A DNA stretch of 64,000 nt. Origin: Melastoma dodecandrum. Its lineage: Eukaryota > Streptophyta > Magnoliopsida > Myrtales > Melastomataceae. The position numbers and the translations under genes were made by a program. The notes under the pieces are model-generated. The model was not told the DNA's origin and ran no database searches. It saw nothing but the letters and a program-made list of their open reading frames with translations. The number at the start of each line of letters is the position of its first letter. Position 1 is the stretch's first letter. Below, one piece after another: positions 10,855-23,621 of this stretch. Location of the stretch: contig JARUPY010000088.1 in the NCBI GenBank assembly GCA_029817715.1, positions 124,001 to 188,000 of the forward strand, read 5' to 3'.

Positions 10855-12789
10855 GCCGGAAAACAACCCCATCCCTAATTGTATGGGGCAATGACATGGG
10901 GGTCGAGATGGGAGACGAAGTTGGGGAAGTGGGTCCAATCGTTCTTAACGCAGAGGAGGAGGAGTAGGCTGTTGGTGTTCCAAGTGGGAGGGTATCCTTC
11001 TTGTCAGCATCGGTGGAGGCTGCCTTCTTCTAGTCTGGTCTATCCTTCTCCTTCTCTTGTGGCTTGAAGAAATGCTTCATCTTCTTCCTCCATCTATTTA
11101 TTATTCCATCTTTACCTTTTCCTTCTAAAAACCACGGAACACGAACCGGAAGGAATAGAAAAATTAAAAAAATTAAAGATCCTTTATTATAAAAATTATT
11201 TTGATTATATTTATTAACATTAAAGTTGATATAAATTCATAATTTATTCTCTTATTTGTTAATTTTTTATAAGTGATAAAAAACGTAGAAAGGATCTACT
11301 TGATAAAACATATTAATACATATCATAATAATTATTCAAGAGTAGACATATAAGTTGTAAAGTCATACATACTTCACACAGAAATGACTCGAGAATATAC
11401 CAAAATTCTAAGTAAACGGTTGAAAATGAAAATATATAGTATGTCACGCTTTTACCTACAAGTTCGAGTTTTTAGGACAGTTGGTGTTTACTCTTGTACA
11501 AGAATGGTATTAGAGTCCGGCTCATCGCGAAGAACTTCAACTCAAACAAACTTTACTCTCATTTTACATTATAAATTCCATACTGTTGTTTCGATTCTAG
11601 TATTGTATTTACTTTTCAAACTTACAATCTTGTCTTGTAATTCAGTACTGTTTGATTAAATTTCAGTATTGCATTTACTTTTACGTTATAGCGACCACAT
11701 AATCACTGCAAAATTCGACACGTGTTGTGGGGATCGCAATTTCGCGCCAACAATCCCTTCATCTATATTCATTTGGATGACATTTGGGTTGCGACATTAC
11801 TTTTATGCGGCCGCTACATCATTTGTGTTATACATAACGAATGCTAAGTTATTCATTTTTTTTTCCCTTAATGTGAACAAGTCCTCTTTTTTAGTGTACC
11901 TAATCAAAATTAAAATACATAAACGTTGTTTTAACGGTAATGTAAATACAATTATAGTAACTCAATATTTCAAATGCAATCCAATTACATCCTCGACTGG
12001 ACGAGCTACATGTTAAGCTCAATATCATAATCGCTAACTTTTTCAGTTCAAGACATCCATCACAATAAGAATTTGATTAGGCTAGATAAAAATGTTATTG
12101 AAATGTACAGTATAATAAAAATAAAAAGATGGTTTACCTAGTTTTTTTTTATCTCGATTAACTTTGCATTTTCTTCCAAAAAAAAAAATTAAACCAACTT
12201 GCAAGCAACCTGATTAATCCATTTTGTTATGGTAAAAACAATTACCCAATATCGCCCATATACCTTCTAACACAACTTATAGTATGCTTTTGCATGATCA
12301 AGTTCCATTCTTGCTATCATTAGGGTAAATAACATAACATTTCTTACAATTGGATAGCTAATTTTATCATTTTTGGGGCCAAAATAATATAAAAAAACAT
12401 TACATGATTTCGGTCTTTAACTTCATCTTACTTTTAATAAGCATCATTCCTTTCTATTTTGCATCTAAACTCTTGATTTCTATGTGATGAACGTAAGTTT
12501 CTATTGATTCAAATCTTCAATAGAAATCTTATCCTTAAAATCAATAGCAACCATTACATTAACATTTTTCTCAATTTTTTGAATTCCATATCCTCGTCCA
12601 TCAAGAAAAAAAAGCAAATAAAAAATAATATACTCCAAACGTAATAAAACATGTGGTTCATCATTGTAAATGGCATATGAACTAAGCTAGACGAAATCAC
12701 AAGCCAATAGACACGTCAAAAGAATCAATCGTATTTTTTAAAAAATTCCCGAGGGCACTTCGAAAAAATATTTATATTCTCTCAATTAA
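10855..12789. other. AT-rich intergenic DNA, no gene recognised
   Basis: No ORF with coding character. A minus-strand ATG at 11078-11080 opens 16 codons (MKHFFKPQEKEKD) then a stop. It faintly resembles the N-terminus of plant APE1L-type AP endonucleases, but nothing downstream supports it. A PBS-like TGGTATTAGAGTCC at 11505 hints at an old LTR remnant. Long A/T runs occur around 12150-12190. Confidence 0.5.
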
Positions 12790-13790
12790 GAATTTATCCT
12801 TCGGAGAGAACTATCTCATGTTTATTAAGGAAGAGACTCCTCTATTGCGTAAGAAATTAAAACTTGTAAATTACGAGTTGCTATCCAAACTAGCCAAAAA
12901 GGAACTTGTGAAAGGAATCCCTAAGATTCAGTTAGACAAAGAAAAGTTTAAAGCTTACTCTCTTAGCAAACAAACTAAAGTTTCTTTCATAAGTAAAAAT
13001 TTGTTCTCAAGCAATGACCCACTTGAACTAATCCACATGGACTTATTAGGTTCAACAAGAACTCAAAGTCTTTGGAGGTAAGAAATATGGATTAGGCGTA
13101 GTCAATGACTTCTCCAGATCTATATGGGTTAAGTTTTTAGCTCATAAAAGTGATGTTTTCATTATATTTGAAAGTATAGTCAAACAACTTCAAAATGAGA
13201 AAGATGTTTCTCTACGGAGTAACGAACAAATCATTATACTAAGTTTGAGAACGTGAGTAGGCTTCTTTTTGTGATAACCATGAAATTAGTCTTACTTTCT
13301 TGGCTCCACATGGAGTTTTTGAGCAAAAGAATAGGAGATTACAGGACATGTCGAGAACCATATAGCTGGAAATTATTGTCGCCAAGAATTTTTGGGCTGG
13401 AGCAGTAAGTCTAGTTTGCTACATTTTGAATCGAATGCACTTTATGCAATTATTTGGGAAAATGCTTCATGAATTATTCAAAGAAAGAAAACTAAATATA
13501 TCCTAAATCCACCTTTTGGAAGCAAGTGTTGTATTTTAAGACCTTTTAAAGGATGGAATTAGAAAGTTCGATGACAAGATGACAAGGTATATTATTAAGA
13601 TACTCCCTAAACAAGCATATAGAGTTTTCAATAGGAGAATTCTAACATTTGAAGAATCTATTAATGTTAAAGTTGACGATTCTCTAATAAATGAGAAAGA
13701 TATTAACGCAGAAGTAACAAGATCAAATTATTTGACCGTTCTTGAACGACCTTTTACCAAAGTTTAGATAAGGGCAGAGGAAGGTTATCG
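12790..13790 (+). pseudogene. decayed Ty1/copia integrase fragment
   Basis: Plus-strand remnant of copia pol. From about 12818 it reads the GAG-pre-integrase/integrase start (NYELLSKLAKKELVKGIPKI, then NDPLELIHMDLLGSTRTQS). A frameshift near 13070 is followed by GGKKYGLGVVNDFSRSIWVKF in another frame. A further fragment at 13579-13767 (KQAYRVFNRRILTFEESINV) is the typical segment after the integrase core. Several frameshifts and stops break it. No LTRs are recognisable, so it is an old remnant unrelated to its neighbours. Confidence 0.75.
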
Positions 13791-15201
13791 ACCAATGTCC
13801 GATGATAGAAAGTGGCTTGAGAAGCCATTTTTTACAATTCGACTAGCTAGTTAGCTGATGTTGGCCAATTTTTAGCCGGTCAATTAAAGGCTGACCAAGA
13901 GGGGGATCAAAGGTGGCCCTTTGGAGGGGGCCAACGAGGGCTAAGAGTCGTCCTACCGAGTGAATAAGGGTCGAAATCCTACCATTGACTAGTGTATGGA
14001 CACCGACGTTGGAGGAAGGGAGGAACTGTCAGATTTGGTCGATGAGTGATTGGATTTCGATCGTTCATAAGCAGTCTATTCAACTGCAAAAAGCACGTTG
14101 ATAATACTTGGCCTCGTGAACGTAACGTTCGTGGTTCGTGAATGGTTGTCACCCAAATTTTCCAGCGAAAGCTTAGGGAAAAGCCCAAGGAAATAAATGC
14201 GGAGAATCCAAGTTCCAATCAAAGGAGGATAAACCTTCGCGGGAAAATATCAAGTTCCAATCGAAAGAGGGATGACACTTCGCCCTGGTTCAATAGAGGT
14301 GGTTGGATACAGTAGGTTTCGAACTCGAGACCTCCTTAAGCGAATTCAAACTCCTTACCACTTATAAACTCCTTATTGTATTCTGCATCATGTTAATTTT
14401 TTTAATCTTTTTAGTTTGTGACACGTTCTTTCGTCTCAATGGAAGATCTTCTAAACTTGTGGCGATCAATACGCACATAGGCCCACGCGAGTTTTGTTCA
14501 TCCTTTCGACTATGACCTAGAATTTTCTTATAAGAAACACGGTTAACCGACATGATGGTCACGTTGACAGTACAAACAAGGGTCGAGCGTGCAGAATTAT
14601 TTTTTCTAATGTCTTTCATATAAATTAAGTAATGTGAAATTAGTTTAAAACTCCAACGAATTGATTTCGTATTTACGAGATTTGACACAATTTTGATTGT
14701 AAAGTTACGTCTAACGAATAGACACGAACTTGAAAACAACTAATTTTGATAGTAAAGTTATGTCTTTGTGTCGGATACCAAATATCTTATGCATGTTTCT
14801 TAATAACATTGGTCCACGGACCATTTTATGGAATATGATTTCTAATTTCAAAATTCATTGACCAATTCTTTAAATCGGTATTTAAAATATCGATTTCAAC
14901 TTTAAGAAAATCATTATTGAAACATCGGTTTTGTTCTATACAATTGAAAAAAATCGGTGCTTGAAACGTCGTACCTTGACAAGGTATCAAATATCAATTT
15001 AAAAAAAAAAATTGTTAAAATTTAAAAAATTTTAGCCTTATTTCACAAAACATTTCGAATAAAGCTCCAAAATGTCCGTTTCTACTAATAGTTAGAATGC
15101 ACCGTCCTAATCTCGCTAAATTTCATGGACATTTTGACCGAATCTTATCGAAACTTAATAAGAGATTTAATTTATTGATGAAGCTCCAAATACATCTTCT
15201 A
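13791..15201. other. intergenic DNA downstream of the PPR gene
   Basis: No gene recognised. A short imperfect tandem repeat lies at 14209-14283 (AAGTTCCAATC followed by ...CTTCGC, twice). The sequence TTTCGAACTCGAGACCT at 14312 resembles old plant LTR debris. Confidence 0.4.
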
Positions 15202-17708
15202 TCAATCGACAGAGCCAGCAGCTAGGGCTGGTCTCGATCGCCGACTCCTGTACTTCCAGAACTCATCCTTCTTTCTTTTGACCTTAGGCCTCACCGAGCC
15301 CATCCTGCTATTCACTATTCCCATTATGGCGTTCTTGTCTCTCCTATTTTTCGTAGCAGCCTTTATATCCAATATCGCCCTCAGCTTCTCATATGACCTT
15401 TTATCCGGCACCTGCCCACTCTTTATCATCACCTTATGATAATAGAATGCCCTCCTGAAATCTCGAACCCGCACAAAAGCATATATCATTGTTGAATAAG
15501 TCACGGAATCGGGCTGCAGGTTCTCTGCTGCCATTTCCTTCAGCAGTTGGGGCAGCCTCGATGGTTGCCCTCCTCGTCCGTACGCATTCATCAGCATGTT
15601 ATATGTCATCACAGTTGGCCCCAAGCCAATCTTCCCGAACTCCGATATCACATCCCTCGCTTCAACATATCGGCCTTGTTTAGCAAACCCATCAAGGAGT
15701 ATATTGAAGGTCACTCGTGTGCCTTCGATCTTCTCAGCAATCATCATCTTCCAGATTTTCATCAACATCTCTGTATCACCGGCACGCCTGAAAGCATCAA
15801 GCAGTGCAGTATACGTCTCCATGGAAGGTTTAATCCCCTCCCTGAGCATATTCTCAAACGAAATGTAAGCTTTCTCAGGCCAACCACTCACTGAATAAGC
15901 ATGAATAAGAGCTGTATATGAATATAAATTCGGTTCTATGCCAGCTTTCCTCATCTTCAAGAAAGCATCAGCCGCCACATCACACATCTTCTGCCTACCA
16001 TAAGCGCTGATCAGGCAGGTGTATGAAGTTGAATCCGGCTGCACACCCATGTCCTGCATCTCCTCAAGCAACTTTTCCACAATCTCGGGTTGCATTCTCC
16101 TACCGTAGGCATCCATTAGTATGTTGTAAGTTGCTTGGGTAGGCCTGATGCATTTGGATTTCATTTCAGCTAAAAGACCCTCGCATTCTTCGATGTGGTT
16201 AGATTTGCTGTGGGCATCCATTAAAGTGTTATACACTATCGCGTTGGATGAGATTCCCCTCTTGTCCATTTCAGCTTGGATAATAAGTGCCTCCCGCAGT
16301 AGCCCCTCATCGCAAAATGATTTGATCAACGTGCCCATGACTTCCAAGCTCCATTCAACCCCTTCCCTGGTCATCATTTCAAACAACTCCCAGGCTTCTT
16401 TTGCGCTACGACCACTATTCCTCAAAACCGTGATCATTATTGAGCACGTAACATGATCAGGATGGATGTCATCAGCCTCCATCGCCTTGTACAGCTCCCA
16501 TGCATCTTCATAACTGCATGTTAGCAACAAAATGTCCATAACTGAAGGTTGTTGACTATTGGAAGGGCACCAAAGACTTAATATGACAGAATTCACAAAG
16601 AATCAATCATAAAGAGGCGGGGGCGGGATGATCATCTCACTAACGGTCATCGTTGACAGAACAATTTTTTCTAATCGACATACCCAAAATAGCATCATCA
16701 GCAACGGTAGAGTTGTCGCTAATTTCACGACAAATAATTGCCTTAAACAAGAAGCAGACAACACCAGATGAACCCATAAATCCCAGGAATAGATCCGGAA
16801 GCCCTTTTCAGTAGTGTAATCCACCAAAGCATGCTATGCGCACAAGATAATTTCTCAAAGTTAGACATTAAAGGACTACGGGTTGGGGTAAATATGGTTT
16901 GGAATCCCTACCAGCCGGAGATCATCAGTCCAGAGAGAGCGGAATTATAGAGGCGGACGTCCCTCAGGTCAGGCTTCTCATTGAAGGGCAAATTGCGGAG
17001 AAAGAGGAGGATGTCCTTCCCCAACCCGGCCCTCCCCAACATCCCAAAAAACACAGAGCAAGCCTTCCCGGACAGAGGGGAGGGAACCTGCATCATCATC
17101 CACTCGAAGAAATACAGGGCGCAACCAACCATGGCATGCTTCTCCATCTGCTCAAGCACCTCCAAGCACTCCCAGTGGGTCAGTTTCTTCCCTCCTTGGA
17201 ACCCCTCCAATGCCTCTCCCATAGTCATGTTATCCGGCAACTCCCTTGCTATCCGCATCACCTCCCCGGCAACAGTTCCAATCGAATCATCGCCATCTTC
17301 ATCGTCAGCGGAAGCATCCCCTAGAGAAGGGGTTTCGGTTGGGGGGTCAGGATGGTGTGGGGAGGAGATGGTGGGAGAGAGGCGCCAGGAGGAGCGGCGG
17401 TTGCGTTGGAGGGAGAGTTTGGACTCAATAGGGGGGTCGGGGTCCGAAGAGGAGGAGCGGTTCCGGAAGAAGCGGAGGATGGGGTCGGAATCATCTGCAT
17501 CGGCTGTTCGTTCGGGATGAGGCTGGTGCTGAAGGTGAGGGAGGAAAATAGAGGAATCGCTGGGGGAAGTGGAGCGCAGGCGTAGACGGTTAGAGTGATG
17601 TGATGGGGAAGGGCTGGTGAGGAGAGGATGAGGATGAGGTAGCGGAAGGAAGTGGTGGCAGTTGAGGGTGGTGGCGGGCGTCATGGCCGACGGACATCCC
17701 GACATCAT
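15202..17708 (-). CDS. EMB1006: chloroplast-type pentatricopeptide repeat protein, EMB1006 orthologue
   Basis: Two-exon minus-strand gene. Exon 1 is 17708-16912, intron 16911-16514 (GT-AG, 398 bp), exon 2 16513-15202; together 702 codons. The split codon across the junction is TG|T. The N-terminal ~90 residues are Ser/Pro/His-rich and low in acid, as in a plastid transit peptide. About a dozen P-class PPR motifs fill the C-terminal two thirds (VTCSIMITVLRNSGRSAKEA, YNTLMDAHSKSNHIEECEGL, YTALIHAYSVSGWPEKAYI). The C-terminus is basic (KVKRKKDEFWKYRSRRSR). Order and wording follow Arabidopsis At5g50280 (EMB1006), needed for embryo development. P-class PPR proteins bind organelle RNA; the RNA target here is unknown. 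No breaks are seen and the length fits the family (about 720 residues). Confidence 0.93.
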
Positions 17709-18214
17709 CTCCCTGTTTCTCCTCTTCTTGCGTTTTTTTTTTATTTTTTGGAGGGATGGCTCAGTTGGGCCTCATCTCCCAAATCCCACCTCCAATTCAT
17801 GGGCCTTTTATAGGGCCAAATTCTAATATGGCCCAAATAATTAGGAGGTGGGGGTTCCTTTCCTCATCCTTAATCACACGCTCTTTTAGAAGATTATTCA
17901 AAACGGAAAAAAAGAAAGACGCATGCCCACGTCATTCCTTTGATATTGAGTGAAACAAGCATTGGAATGCCTTGCGACGTTTAAAAGAAAAACAAGAGGA
18001 TGTCGTGCATGTGCAACGGGGAAAGAAAGAAAAGGAAAACAATATGACGACGATGATGATGATACAGAAAATTGTGATACGGGCCAAGTTATCCTTTTGT
18101 TTGACATTATGGGACGAAGGAAAAGGAAAAAGAGGGGGATTAACCGCATAATAATGAGACTGATGGTACGATACGAGATTGAGGAAAGGAAGGATGTGCA
18201 TGTGACCGCCGGGG
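17709..18214 (-). promoter_or_regulatory. remaining upstream region of the PPR gene
   Basis: 506 bp between the PPR start codon and the first gypsy element. No clear TATA box is seen, as is common for organelle PPR genes. Originally this was part of a shared upstream region with the pectate lyase (see findings). Confidence 0.4.
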
Positions 18215-18745
18215 TGATACGCATTACAACCAGATCGAAGAAGTTACAATCAAGGAGGAATGTATTGGAGTGGATTGGACCAAGTAATGCTTCATTTAGA
18301 CAAATTTGAAGCATTTTGGAGAAGAAAAGGCTCCTACTTAAGACCCATCCCATGGAAGAACGAATTTGAAGTATTAGAGTCTTAAATAAAGTCATTTATG
18401 AAGTTAGTGGGATGGTGGTAGTTGGGGGAATTGATTAAGGGGTTAGTGGGGAGTGCATTTAGTACATTGCAATTTATCTAAAACTCTCTCTTCGAAGTCT
18501 TTTAAAGGGTTCTATGCTGAAGGAGAAGAAGAGATTTTTTGGCAGATCTAAACTTGAGTGTTTCTTTCTTTTTTATGTATCACTTAGCCTAGAATATAAG
18601 TATGGTGAGTTGAGAGTGTTTTCGCAACCTTTTCGTTCACGGTGGTGCCATCGCTGTATCCAGGTTCGAGGTTGTTCTATCCAGATCTTGTTCGGGTTTG
18701 TTCTTAATTTGTTTAGGTTCTACTTTGCTGGGTGTTTCCGCATCA
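18215..18745 (+). repeat. 5' LTR of the plus-strand gypsy element
   Basis: TG...CA ends; direct-repeat partner at 22666-23207. Ends three bases before the primer-binding site. Confidence 0.85.
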
Positions 18746-18748
18746 TTT

Positions 18749-18766
18749 TGGTACCAGAGCGAGAGG
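18749..18766 (+). promoter_or_regulatory. primer-binding site of the plus-strand gypsy element
   Basis: TGGTACCAGAGCGAGAGG, tRNA-Met-like, three bases after the LTR end. Confidence 0.75.
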
Positions 18767-18768
18767 TT

Positions 18769-21700
18769 ATGGCTAGAAGAGTTCCACGTAGCCTTTCTCT
18801 TGAAGAAGCACACGCTATTCATTTGGAGCGTGAAGTAGCAGATCTAAGGCGCCAACTTCGACAACTTCTTAGCGAACGTGGTACGTCGGAAGGTCATTCG
18901 CATTCGTCTTCTGTTCAAGCGGAGGATGACAACCCATTCGTGGAGATGTCCAGCGAAGAGGAAGCTCAATAGGGGGTCCATCGATGACATCAGCCTGCTC
19001 GTTCTTTTGGAATAAGAGTTTATATTCCGGAGTTCGAAGGGAGGATAGATCCAGAAGAATTTCTTGATTGGCTCCACACAATCGAGAGGGTGTTCGAGTA
19101 CGAAGACATCACTGAAGACAGACGTGTTAAGATGGCAGCGCTCCGTCTCCGCAGGTACGCGAGTTTGTGGTGGGAGAATCTCAATCACCAAAGGCAACGT
19201 GAGGGTAAGGAGAAAATACGTTCATGGGAAAAGATGAAGCGAGCCTTGAAGAAGCGGTTCTTGCCGGAACACTATCGTCGGGACCTTTTCCTCTAGTTAA
19301 ATTCGTTACAACAATCAACATCAGTATCGGAGTATACCCGCGAGTTCGAACAGCTCATGTTACAATGTGACATATCTGAGCCACAGGAACGGACCATTGC
19401 GAGATACATCAAGGGTCTCAAATCACAAATAGCAGATGCGGTGGAGTTACAACCTTATTCGAGCTTTGGACATGTGTGCAACCTTGCTCATAAGATTGAG
19501 AAGCAGCAAGTGAAACAAGCATCACCACAGCCAGCTACTAAGGCTTTTCCTCCCAGCAAAGGCAGTACATCATATCGATCTAATCCGCTGGCAGCCAATA
19601 AGAAGAAAGGAAAAGAAGAATTCCGACCACCCAAGAAAGCTGGAAGGGGCCGAAAATGCTTCAAATGCCAAGGTTATGGACATGTCGCGGCTGAATGTCC
19701 AATACAAAGGATGATCACCATCAAGGAGCTGTCCGACGATGATGATAATGAAGGAACTCGAGAGGACGAACCCATATCTCTTGCTGAAGAAAAATATGTA
19801 GAGGAACCAGATGAGGGATAATTGCTTGTGGTTCGCAAGGCTCTAAATGCAAACGTCGTACCCGATGAAGCTGACCAGCGAGAGCCCATCTTCCAAACTC
19901 GTTGCACCATACAAGGGAAGGTGTGCCAAGTGATTGTGGATAGCGGTAGCTGCACCGATGTAGTGTCAACTACCATGGTGGAGAAGTTAAAGTTGCCTAC
20001 GAATCCACACCCCCAACCTTACAAGCTTCAATGGCTAAACAAGGACAGCGACATACGGGTAACTAAACAAGTTCTCATCTCCTTGTCTATTGGTCAAAAC
20101 TACAGGGACACGGTGACTTGCGATGTCGTGCCAATGAATGCATGCCACTTGTTGTTGGGAAGACCATGGTAATATTATCGACGAGCTGTGTATGATGGGT
20201 ATCGGAATACCTATTCTATCACCATAGACCAGAAGAAGATCATGCTTCTACCATTGTCGGCACCAGCCACGTCAAGGCCACTGAAGGATGCTCAAAGTCA
20301 AATTCCGAAGCAAGTTGAGTTGATCAAGGCTGTTCGAGGCAATGAGCACATCTACATCTTGATGATCCTCGAGGAAAGCATGGAAGTAGAAGCAACTACG
20401 CACCCTCTAGTAAAGAGATTACTTCAGGAGTTCGAGGACGTGTTTCCGAAGGAGATGCTAGGAGGACTTCCACCATTGCGGGATATCCAGCATCAAATTG
20501 ACCTCATTCCGGGGGTGACGCTTCCCAACAGACCAGCCTATCGTTGCAATCCCGAAGAAGCAAAGGAGTTGCAACGGCAAGTGGAAGAGCTTATTCAAAA
20601 GGGGTTCGTGCGAGAAAGTCTCTGCCCATGTTCCGTTCCCGCAATCCTCGTACCTAAGAAGGACGGTTCATGGAGAATGTGCGTGGACAACTGCGCTATC
20701 AACAAGATCACGGTCAAATACAGGTTTCCCATTCCTCGTTTAGATGACATGCTTGATGAGCTGTGCGGCGCGTGTGTTTTCTCAAAAGTGGATTTGCGTA
20801 GTGGAAGACAGTGTTCAAGACCAAGTTCGCCTTGTATGAATGGCTTGTTATGCCTTTTGGCCTCTCAAACGCGCCTAGCACTTTCATGAGATTGATGAAC
20901 CAGGTGTTCCGACCTTTCCATGGCAAGTTCATTGTTGTTTATTTTGACGACATTCTTATGTATAGTCGTAACGAAAATGAGCACTGGGAACATCTACGAC
21001 CACTGTTCGCCAAGCTTCGAGAACAACACCTCTTTGGTAACATCAACAAATGTGAGTTCCTTGTCCCCAAACTTGTCTTCTTGGGGTACGTCATCTCCAA
21101 GGATGGAATCCAGGTTGACGAGAGTAAAATCGAAGCGATCCGAGACTGGCCAATTCCGAAGACCACCCATGACATTAGAAGTTTCCACGGTCTTACTTCA
21201 TTCTACCGGCGGTTCATGAAAGTTTTCAGCACCATTGCCGCACCATTGACCGAATGTCTGAAGGAAACAACCTTCGAATGGACAGCGGAAGCCTAGACGA
21301 GTTTCGAAAACCTCAAGAGACGAATATGTGAGGCACCGGTTCTAGTGCTTCCGAACTTCAAAAATATGTTTGAGGTGGAATGTGATGCTTCAGGGATTGG
21401 AATTGGAGAGGTCCTACTTCAAGAGAGTAGACCGATCGCCTACTTTAGTGAAAAACTGAATAGATCACGGTTGAACTATTTGACTTATGACAAGGAGTTT
21501 TTCGCTATAGTTCGAGCATTGGAGAATTGGAGTCACTATCTGATGCCGCGAGAGTTTGTCCTTCATACAGACCACGAAGCTTTAAAGCACATAAATGGGC
21601 AGGTGAAGCTCAACAAGCGAAATGTGTGGTGTTCCTTCAAACATTCACATTTGTGCTGAAACACAAGTATGGAGCAAAGAATGTGGTTTCGGATGCCTTA

Positions 21701-22640
21701 TCAAGGAAAATGACGTTAATTAGTATGATGGAATCCAAGTTGATTGGATTTGAGGCGCTGAAGGAGCTGTATGCCACCGATGACAATTTCAAGGAGATTT
21801 ACCACGAGTGTTTGACCAAGGTAGTAGAGCATTACCATCTTTTCAATGATTTTCTATTTCGAGGTTCAAGACTATACATTCCTCGAAGTTCCGTTCGAGA
21901 ATTGCTGATTCGAGAAGTTCATGGAGGTGGGATTGCTGGCCATTTCGGAGTGCAGAAGACATTTGAAATGTTGCACGAACATTTCTATTGGCCAGGGATG
22001 AACAAAGCCGTCCAGGTGCTGGTTCGACGGTGTAGCAATTGTGAGCGAGCGAAGAGTCATATCCAACTACAAGGCCTCTACACTCCTTTACCGGTGGCAG
22101 ATCGTCCATGGGAGCACGTCAGCATGGACTTCGTTCTTGGTTTGCCTCAAACGCAGTGACAAAAGGACTCCATAATGGTGGTTGTTGACCGATTCTCGAA
22201 GATGGCACATTTCATTCCTTGCAGGAAGACTGACGATGACACTAATGTTGCGGATCTACTTTCGCGAAATTGTTCGGCTGCATGGTATTCCAACGACGAT
22301 TGTATCTGATCGTGATGCAAAGTTCCCGAGTTACTTCTGGAAGACATTGTAGCACAAGCTTGGGACGAAACTACTCTTTAGCACCACTTGTCACCCTCAG
22401 ACTGATGGCCAAATAGAGGTAGTTAATCAAACAATGGGAGCCATCCTTAGAACAATGGTGTCAAAGAATCAGAAGGATTGGGACATCAAGCTTGCCCATG
22501 CCGAATTTGCATATAACCGAGCTCCCCACAGCACTACGAAAGCATCTCCCTTTGAGGTAGTTTATGGTATTAACCCGCAGGTGCCTATTGAACTATTATC
22601 AATGCTGAGGCAATGCTGAAACTCCACTAGCAGATTCGAG
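18769..22640 (+). pseudogene. gag-pol of the plus-strand gypsy element, inactivated
   Basis: Domains in order: gag from ATG 18769 (coiled-coil start LEREVADLRRQLRQL, core WLHTIERVFEYEDI and SLWWENL), zinc knuckle CFKCQGYGHVAAEC near 19656, protease IVDSGSCTDVVS near 19934, reverse transcriptase ([13 protein letters not shown], then [12 protein letters not shown] near 20940), RNase H ([13 protein letters not shown]), and integrase (RRCSNCERAK; WEHVSMDFVLGLP). Seven in-frame stops are present (18970, 18985, 19294, 19819, 20170, 21294, 22157). A deletion of about 40 bp in the reverse transcriptase at about 20808 removes the YHQIRI segment and shifts frame. Integrase loses frame again near 22250. 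The integrase C-terminus is missing. It cannot make a working polyprotein. Confidence 0.9.
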
Positions 22641-22665
22641 CAAATATAGAGAAGCAAAGGGGGAA

Positions 22666-23207
22666 TGATGCGCACTACAACCAGATCGAAGAAGTTACAA
22701 TCAAGGAGGAAGTTGTGGCCTATAATGTGATGGAGTGGATTGGACCAAGTAATGCTTCATTTGGGCAAGTTTGAAGCATTTTGGAGAAGTAAATACTTAA
22801 GACCCAGCCCATGGAAGGACGAATTTGAAGTATTAGAGTCTTAAATAGAGTCATTTATTAAGTTAGTGGGATGGTGGTAGCGGGGGAATTGATTAAGGGG
22901 TTAGTGGGGAGTACATTTAGTTCATTTAGTGCAGTTTGTCTAGAACTCTCTCTTCAAAGTCTTTTAAAGGATTCTATGCTGAAGGAGAAGGAGAGATTTT
23001 TTGGGAGATTTAAACTTAAGTGTTTCTTTCTTTTCTCTGTATCACTTAGCCTAGAATATAAGTGTGGTGAGTTAAGAGTATTTTTGCATCCTTTTCGGTC
23101 ACGGTGGTGCCATCGCTGTATCCGGATTCGAGGTTGTTCTATCCAGACCTTGTTCAGGTTTGTTCTTACTTTGTTTAGGTTCTACTTTGCTGGGTGTTTC
23201 CACATCA
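22666..23207 (+). repeat. 3' LTR of the plus-strand gypsy element
   Basis: Direct repeat of 18215-18745, starting directly after the polypurine tract. Slightly longer because of small indels. Confidence 0.85.
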
Positions 23208-23313
23208 GGGGGGTGTTGAGGAGGGGACCAATTGGAAGGGAAGGGGTGTTGCCATGTAGTTTTCCAACAACAACATGGGCTTTGTCTCCTGTCCCATCAA
23301 TCGTCATCAATTC
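23208..23313. other. 106-bp remnant of host DNA between two gypsy insertions
   Basis: Non-repetitive G-rich then mixed sequence ending in the target duplication AATTC (23309-23313) of the next element. Confidence 0.6.
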
Positions 23314-23621
23314 TGACGCGGTGGAAACGTGAAATCGGATTGATCTACGTCAAATCCGCAACAAAAACTTATCAAGCAACAAACAAACCCCTTGTCTCCA
23401 ACCAAGAAAATCAATTATGTCCTTCTTCCCGCCTGATGGCTTTTTCTTTTAAAGAAAAGATAAACCTCCTAATAATAAAGATCCTCAGATCTATTATTTT
23501 AAGAAACAAATTAAAATATCCTAACTCCCCGCCTCCACATTAGGTTCAACGACCAGTACGTCTATTGGACTTGTTCTTATCCGACCTCTCGAGAAACTCT
23601 TCGACTACATCGTCCACATCA
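23314..23621 (-). repeat. 3' LTR of the minus-strand gypsy element
   Basis: 308 bp, partner of 28177-28484. The end of the pol reading frame runs about 76 bp into it (stop at 23546). Confidence 0.92.

Larger units (their letters stand above)
18215..23207 (+). mobile_element. Ty3/gypsy retrotransposon, degenerate, with both LTRs
   Basis: 4993-bp element. The 5' LTR is 18215-18745 and the 3' LTR 22666-23207; both start TGAT and end TTTCC(G/A)CATCA and are similar over their whole length. The primer-binding site TGGTACCAGAGCGAGAGG is at 18749. A polypurine tract (GCAAAGGGGGAA) ends at 22665. GGGG lies on both outer sides and may be what remains of a target duplication. The coding region is heavily damaged. 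Confidence 0.9.

Noticed and set aside
10860..11080. Possible N-terminus of an APE1L-type endonuclease on the minus strand
   Set aside because: Only about a dozen matching residues before a stop and no downstream homology.
11505..11520. TGGTATTAGAGTCCGG, resembling a tRNA-iMet primer-binding site
   Set aside because: No LTR end, TSD or retrotransposon domain could be tied to it.
17898..18395. Long minus-strand open frame (165 codons) and overlapping hydrophobic frames upstream of the PPR gene
   Set aside because: Low-complexity Ser/Phe-rich reading of an AT/GA-rich region; no domain and it crosses into the gypsy LTR.
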